From: Artocarpus heterophyllus
Taxonomy: Eukaryota > Streptophyta > Magnoliopsida > Rosales > Moraceae
NCBI GenBank assembly: GCA_025403435.1
Contig: CM046343.1
Coordinates: forward strand, 28,317,742 to 28,381,741
Reading direction: 5' to 3'
DNA: 64,000 nucleotides
The position numbers were made by a program, and so were the translations under genes. Below are positions 59,180-64,000 of the stretch, in pieces (the stretch's first letter is position 1; each line of letters opens with the position of its first letter). A model generated the notes under the pieces. The model was not told the DNA's origin and made no database searches. It worked only from the letters and a program-made list of their open reading frames with translations.

Positions 59180-59332
59180 AGAGCGTGTTTTGCGGTAAAG
59201 TCGTTTAAACTCATTAGTTTCAACTATTATAGTATAATGTTTTTATATGCTATAATATAAAAGTAAAAATATGCTATAGTGTAAAGCTTTTATGTGTTAT
59301 AATATTTTGATTTTAACTCATAATTTTAAAGG
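59180..59332. mobile_element. MITE-like element
   Basis: It contains CGTTTAAACTCATTAGTTTC near the left and TTTTAACTCATAATTTTAAA near the right, with TATAATATAAAAGT and TGCTATAGTGTAAAGC inside. The ends are uncertain. Confidence 0.35.
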
Positions 59333-59496
59333 AGTGTTTGGAACTTCAGTCCCATCTCGTCAGTTATAATTGTGAACAGTTTAAAGCTCCCAATAACTGC
59401 AGTTAAAAGCAAAAAATTATTATAATATAAAGCTCTCACATGCTATAATTCTTAAAATTAAACCTTAATTACAACTGAAGTTTCAAACAAAAGCTA
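59333..59496. mobile_element. MITE with GTGTTTGGAACTTCAGT inverted ends
   Basis: The left end GTGTTTGGAACTTCAGT matches the complement of the right end ACTGAAGTTTCAAACAA. It shares ATATAAAGCTCTCACATGCT with 51744-51912. Confidence 0.6.
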
Positions 59497-59527
59497 AGTA
59501 CGCTCCCACACACACTCATATAAATAA

Positions 59528-60659
59528 GGATAATTTTATTTTTGCCCCTTGAACTTTAAAAACTTTATTATCTTACCCCTTGAACTTTAAAAATTGGCAT
59601 GCACACCCCTTGAATTTTAAAATGTTAGCAAAAATTCTTCTTTTTGTTCATAAAATTTTATTTTTGCCCCCTAAACCTTGATAACTATGTCATCTTGTCT
59701 CTTAAATTTTAAAAACTGGTATGCAACCTCTGGAACTTTTTTCCCTTTCTTTTCTAGTCCACAATTCTTCATACAAGTCAAAACTCAAATTGTTTACCCA
59801 ACAGTTGTGAATTGAGCCACGAAGAAAATGAACTCTTTTATTAGGATGAAAGTTAGCATATAGAGCATGTGATTCACGATGGCGAATGACATTGTCAGCA
59901 TAGAGCGGAACAATATTTGTTGAGCAGTGGCAGAGGAAGCCAACGAAAAATGAAGACGAGGAAGGGGACGAGTCGAAGCAAGTTAGGTGTCAACGAAAAA
60001 CTTTTAATTCATTCCCATTCTATCATGCATCTCCCTTAGAAAAAGCAAATTTATCTTCTTTAATCCACTCAAAATCTATGAACTCTTGCTCATCTCAAGC
60101 TCAACCTCCTTAATAGTTGTAATTTTAGAGCTCAGGCTTTGACTTCGAGCCCTACCTCGTTGCTATCTCCTTTTCCTCCTCATTCCTTATTGTCTTCCTA
60201 CTTAACTGCCCAACAAATTGTATTTAGGCCCTATGTTGGCTGTGGCATTCATTGTTGCAAATTGCATATTGTACAAGCTCACCCTTATCCCAATAAAGAA
60301 ATACCCTTTTTCTTGGTTTAGTTCACGACTCTTTGATGAACAATTTGAGTTTTGATTTGTATAAAAAATTGTTGACTAAAAAAAGAAAGAAAAAGAAATT
60401 TAAGGGGTGTGCATACCGATTTTTGAATTTTAGGAGGCAAGAAGACATAGTTAGCAAAGTTCGATAGGCCAAAAAATAGAATTTTATGGACGAAATTAAT
60501 AAAAAGGGCATTTTTACTAACATTTTAACGTTTGAGGGTGCACTTTTACTAATGTTTTAAAGTTTAAGGGGGCGTACGTACCGGTTTATAAAGTTCAAGG
60601 AGCAAGATGACATAGGTATTAAAGTTGGGGGGGGGGGGTAGGCAAATTAAAATTTATCC
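59528..60659. mobile_element. Long-TIR Mutator-like (MULE) non-autonomous element, 1132 bp
   Basis: Terminal inverted repeats of roughly 285-340 bp start GGATAATTTTATTTTTGCC on the left and GGATAAATTTTAATTTGCC from the right. They continue through CCCCTTGAACTTTAAAAA-type repeats to an inner boundary around AGTCAAAACTCAAATTGTTT (59777-59796) and its complement near 60340-60360. A perfect 9-bp duplication TATAAATAA flanks it (59519-59527 and 60660-60668). The interior (~59813-60321) carries no transposase that I can recognise. Confidence 0.75.
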
Positions 60660-60668
60660 TATAAATAA

Positions 60669-63217
60669 GCATGTGAGTTTCTTGTAACGAGTTTAAGCCT
60701 TACTAGTAGTCTAGTAGATATGGGATGGCAACTGAGTGAGTTTGGAAAAGGGTAGTCTTCTCGTCAACCCATCCCTCGAAGAAAACCAATTTCCATTCTT
60801 GTCCCTTTAACTTGCTTAAATTGAGGGGAATGATATCTCAAAATTTGTGGCACTAGTAAGTATCCCGTTTACTTGCTTAAGGTGAGTTTGGTTCATAGGA
60901 TCAAATTAGTGTGGTTTTGAACCTTAAGGTTTCAACTGGTGTTTTTGTACCTTTGTCGTTTAAACTGCAGTCCAAAGTAGCATTTGGAAGTGTGAAGATC
61001 TGAACATGAAAGGAAACATAATACCAAGAACTTGTGATTGGATAGTGTAAGAATTATGAGAAACTAGAAAAAAAGACATAATTTTACTATAACAAATTGG
61101 TTCAAAACCATGTGAACTTAATGATGGATTAGTTCTCTAAGAACGAGTTTTGGATATGTTTAAACATCATATTAGGGTTCAAAACCATTTCATCCCATGC
61201 ATGTTTAAACGCCAGTTTGAACTACGTGTTGAAACTTTTGGTACCTTCCTCCCTTGGCTTTTATTTGCATTCTAGTTGCATTCTAAATCTCCTTTGTAGG
61301 TAGAGTGTTGGTTTAAAGATCATACGGAAGACCATATAAAGCATTAAGTATGTGACCACGACATATGAGTTCATCTTCTTGTCACTTCTTTCTTTCGGCC
61401 TCCAATTCGTCGATGTTTGTGTCATTGGATTCTGGAATTGGTTGCAGATCAAGATGAAGAACGTAAAAGAATCTTTGAAACTATCAACAGAAACTTCAGT
61501 TTATTATACCAACTAGTAAAGTTGGTCCTCTCAAAACGATCTAGTTTTACTATATCTTGATTCATTAGTTCGATGGTGGCAATAGTGGTTTCAATCCTAA
61601 TATAGCATTAATGTTTTAAGCTTGTTGGAAAATCTATAATAAAAACTTGAAACATGTACGAAAATACACTTTAATACATTTTTCTTAATGCGTTATTTTT
61701 CCTCCTCTTGGTTGAGATCCTAACAAATTCACATAGTAAATTACTTCCAGAATATAACAAGCCCTTGAATGAATTTACACCAAGCAAAAGTGAAAATTCA
61801 CAAGAATAATAAACACAAGAGCTATCCATATAATAATTAATTAAAAACATATTTTAAACAATATTTCTTCATAGGCACGTGCCACGTGCGCCTCACTAGT
61901 TACAACACGTGTGTACTACAAAAAGAGTCTTTTGTGTACACATAATTAATCACTCTAAAAATTAGTGATTTATAAAGTGCTATTTTACTTCATAAGTTTT
62001 CAACTAAGAATAACGAGGTTAATGAAATTTGAGTTGTCATTACTATTCTTTTTCCAATTTATACTTGAACAATTCCAACATTAAATTCAAACCAAATGAA
62101 CTCACAAACAACACCCTGAATTCTTTTCACATTTTTAAGTGCATAAAAAAAATATAGAATTCCCCACCAAACAAAGCGTCTCGAATTTAACAAAATGGAA
62201 CCTTCTGGCTAACTCTAGACGTTAGAGGCCATAGTTTGCATCTGCCAACAACATTTTGCCAACAAACGACGGAAGGAGGCCTAACACTTCTTATCCAAAA
62301 TAATATGATAATGATGACCATAAAGTTAAAGTAGTGTATTAAAAAAAGGCTACTAATTTCAAATACTCAAATCCAATTTGTCCATCTTGCCTTTTTTTTT
62401 TTTTTTTTTTTGATAAAGGGCTTTCACGTTTAATTATTTCTATTTTTTGGGTAATTTCAGGTAGTTGTACATGCCACCTTAAAATGTAGTAGTTATACTT
62501 GTTAGAAGTGTAACCCTTACGTTTTCTTTAAAACCATAGAAAAATATTAATAGGATACTTGAGAGCATTAGATAAAATCAATTAGTTAAAAACACTAAAA
62601 CATATAAAATTTTTATGTTGTATTTTTTTAATTTATTAAAATATGAAAATTTTATACAATAATAACTAAAAATTTTAGATAAAATTGATAATACTAAACA
62701 TTTTATAAAAATATTAATATCTCTATAAAGAATTGTAAAAAATATCAAAGGCATTTTATTCTTCTTCTTCACGTGAAGGGTATATTGTACATGTCATCCT
62801 CAGAGCAAATTCCAAACCCACTTAATTCTTCACTTATTTGACTAAGCATTAATTTACCCATCAACAAACTATTTAAGACCAACAAGGAGAAAAAATGGTT
62901 GGAAGACAAAGACAGGATGAGGAGAAGAAGATAAGGATGGAGAGAGCTGCCCAGCCAAAAAAACAAAGTCTTTTTCACTAACACCGTCTTCTCTCTCCCC
63001 CTTGCTTTTTAACCTTTCATTTTCAAGCAAAAACAAAACCCCACCCCAAAAAACAAAAGAATTAAAAAGATCATTCTCAACCAAAGCAAAAAAAAGAAAA
63101 AAAGAAAAAGATCGAGATAAATCTTAAAATCGATCCTCAACTAGTCACTTGTGGAGATATCCACGTGGACGCCGATCATGTAACCTCAAACCATCGTCCT
63201 TAAATTCAAACCGTACA
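60669..63217. other. Intergenic, nothing recognised until the small gene
   Basis: AT-rich sequence with MITE-like words (GGTTCAAAACCA near 61095 and 61175) but no definable element or gene. Short ORFs on either strand lack motifs. Confidence 0.5.
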
Positions 63218-63418
63218 ATGAATACTGCTGTCCTCAAAACCATCGTTATTATATTATCATCCTCAATCGTCATCATCATCCATAGAAGAACAAACCAGAA
63301 ACCAAAAGCCCACAGCTTTTTTCACTCCATTTTTTTCGAATTTCTCAACACATATATACATATACATATATACAATACATACAAACTACTTTGGTTAATT
63401 TCTCAGCTGTATCTTTAA
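63218..63418 (+). other. Possible upstream ORF (66 aa) of the small gene
   Basis: ATG at 63218, stop at 63416-63418, 37 bases before the ATG of the next ORF. It starts MNTAVLKTIVIILSSSIVII, a hydrophobic stretch, then basic and low-complexity residues, including a run encoded by TATACA repeats. It may be leader, promoter or an unrelated chance ORF. Confidence 0.2.
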
Positions 63419-63455
63419 GTTCCACTTTTGATCATTTTGTAGAGAGAGAGAAAAC

Positions 63456-63635
63456 ATGATACTGGTGGTGAGTGTGGCGGAGCTGATGGAGGAGTACACG
63501 GCGTTGCTGGCTAGGGTTTTGGAGCATTTGTTCAATACGGCACCGTTTCCGGGTCGGGTTCGTTTCCTGATACTCCGAAACCTTCCCTTCGTTTCTTACA
63601 CTCCTCGTCCTCCTTTGATTCGAGCCCATTCTTAA
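63456..63635 (+). CDS. Small protein of unknown function (59 aa)
   Basis: The ORF starts at ATG 63456 after a GA-rich leader (AGAGAGAGAGAAAAC), a typical plant start context, and ends TAA 63633. It reads MILVVSVAELMEEYTALLAR, then VLEHLFNTAPFPGRV, then RFLILRNLPFVS and a Pro-rich tail. Residues ~5-27 form a likely amphipathic helix; the rest is basic and Pro-rich. Its GC content is far above the flanks, and codons are G/C-rich at third positions, which supports coding. It resembles short plant-specific peptides I have seen annotated only as hypothetical. The opposite-strand ORF over the same bases is less plausible. Confidence 0.6.
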   Translation: MILVVSVAELMEEYTALLARVLEHLFNTAPFPGRVRFLILRNLPFVSYTPRPPLIRAHS

Positions 63636-64000
63636 GAAATCTTAACCCAAAAAAAAAAATTTTGTTTTTTAATTTATTTTTTTTCCTTTTTTAGTGATAA
63701 ATGTTGTTGTAATTTTAGTTCTTTTTTTCTTCGTCTTCTTTTTTCTGTTGCGGGATTTGTCTTTTGTTGTATTATAACTAAGGGCAAAACTATGTAAGAC
63801 CCCTGTAAAAAGTCTTATAGGTAAGACATTTTCTTTTTTTTTTTTAATGAGTTTTTTTTCCTGATCCTCGGATTAAAGATATGTGGTTTAAAAATACAAG
63901 CCCACATAAACAAAAATAGACACAACCATATATAATCTTAATTTGTACAAACAAAAAATGTAATTAAAAAACAAGAAAAAAAAAACGAAAAAACAGAAAC
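63636..64000 (+). other. 3' flank of the small gene
   Basis: T-rich then A-rich sequence, consistent with a 3' UTR followed by intergenic DNA; no gene. Confidence 0.4.

Noticed and set aside
1..64000. CRISPR arrays, bacterial operons, rRNA or tRNA genes
   Set aside because: None were seen. The only short regular repeats are microsatellites and a minisatellite, and the tRNA-like match at 39699 is a retroelement primer site, not a gene.

Overview
The window is nuclear DNA of a flowering plant, most likely a eudicot. It is AT-rich, with large introns, 5'-UTR introns, a NAC transcription factor, a LOG-family cytokinin gene relative, a chromovirus-type Ty3/gypsy element primed by initiator tRNA-Met, and many small DNA-transposon relics. 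I cannot fix the genus. All exon joins were read by eye from GT-AG signals and phase, without transcript data.

Layout. (1) 1-5841: the 3' part of an LTR element. Its internal region carries an intronless LOG-like ORF (460-1110), then a polypurine tract and a complete 2361-bp LTR (2066-4426). A truncated, inverted LTR of the same family follows (4427-5841), best read as a nested insertion. (2) 5842-9170: repeat-rich intergenic DNA. (3) 9170-24250: a large plus-strand gene for a two-Agenet-domain nuclear protein (coding 12167-23627, 14 coding exons, about 2174 aa). Its leader has two introns and two uORFs, and a MULE-like insertion lies in the second leader intron. (4) 24997-25506, minus strand: a single-exon hydrophilic protein of unknown function. 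(5) 27300-28503: a small repeat followed by a poly(A)-ended retroposon. (6) 31600-34800: a six-coding-exon gene for a small two-helix membrane protein. (7) 34977-36710: three small transposon-like elements. (8) 37721-46560: a young complete Ty3/gypsy element (two ~1.97-kb LTRs, 5-bp target duplication) with intact gag but broken pol. (9) 46561-53300: older repeat debris. (10) 53395-57600: an eight-coding-exon membrane-tethered NAC factor of the NTL9/NAC091 type. (11) 57601-63200: MITEs and a 1.1-kb long-TIR MULE. (12) 63456-63635: a 59-aa small gene.

The host genes look like independent single-copy genes; nothing suggests a cluster or a shared pathway. The most unusual object is the LOG-like ORF inside a retroelement, just upstream of its PPT and LTR. 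It looks like a reverse-transcribed host gene carried where pol would normally be, and its active-site region has diverged.
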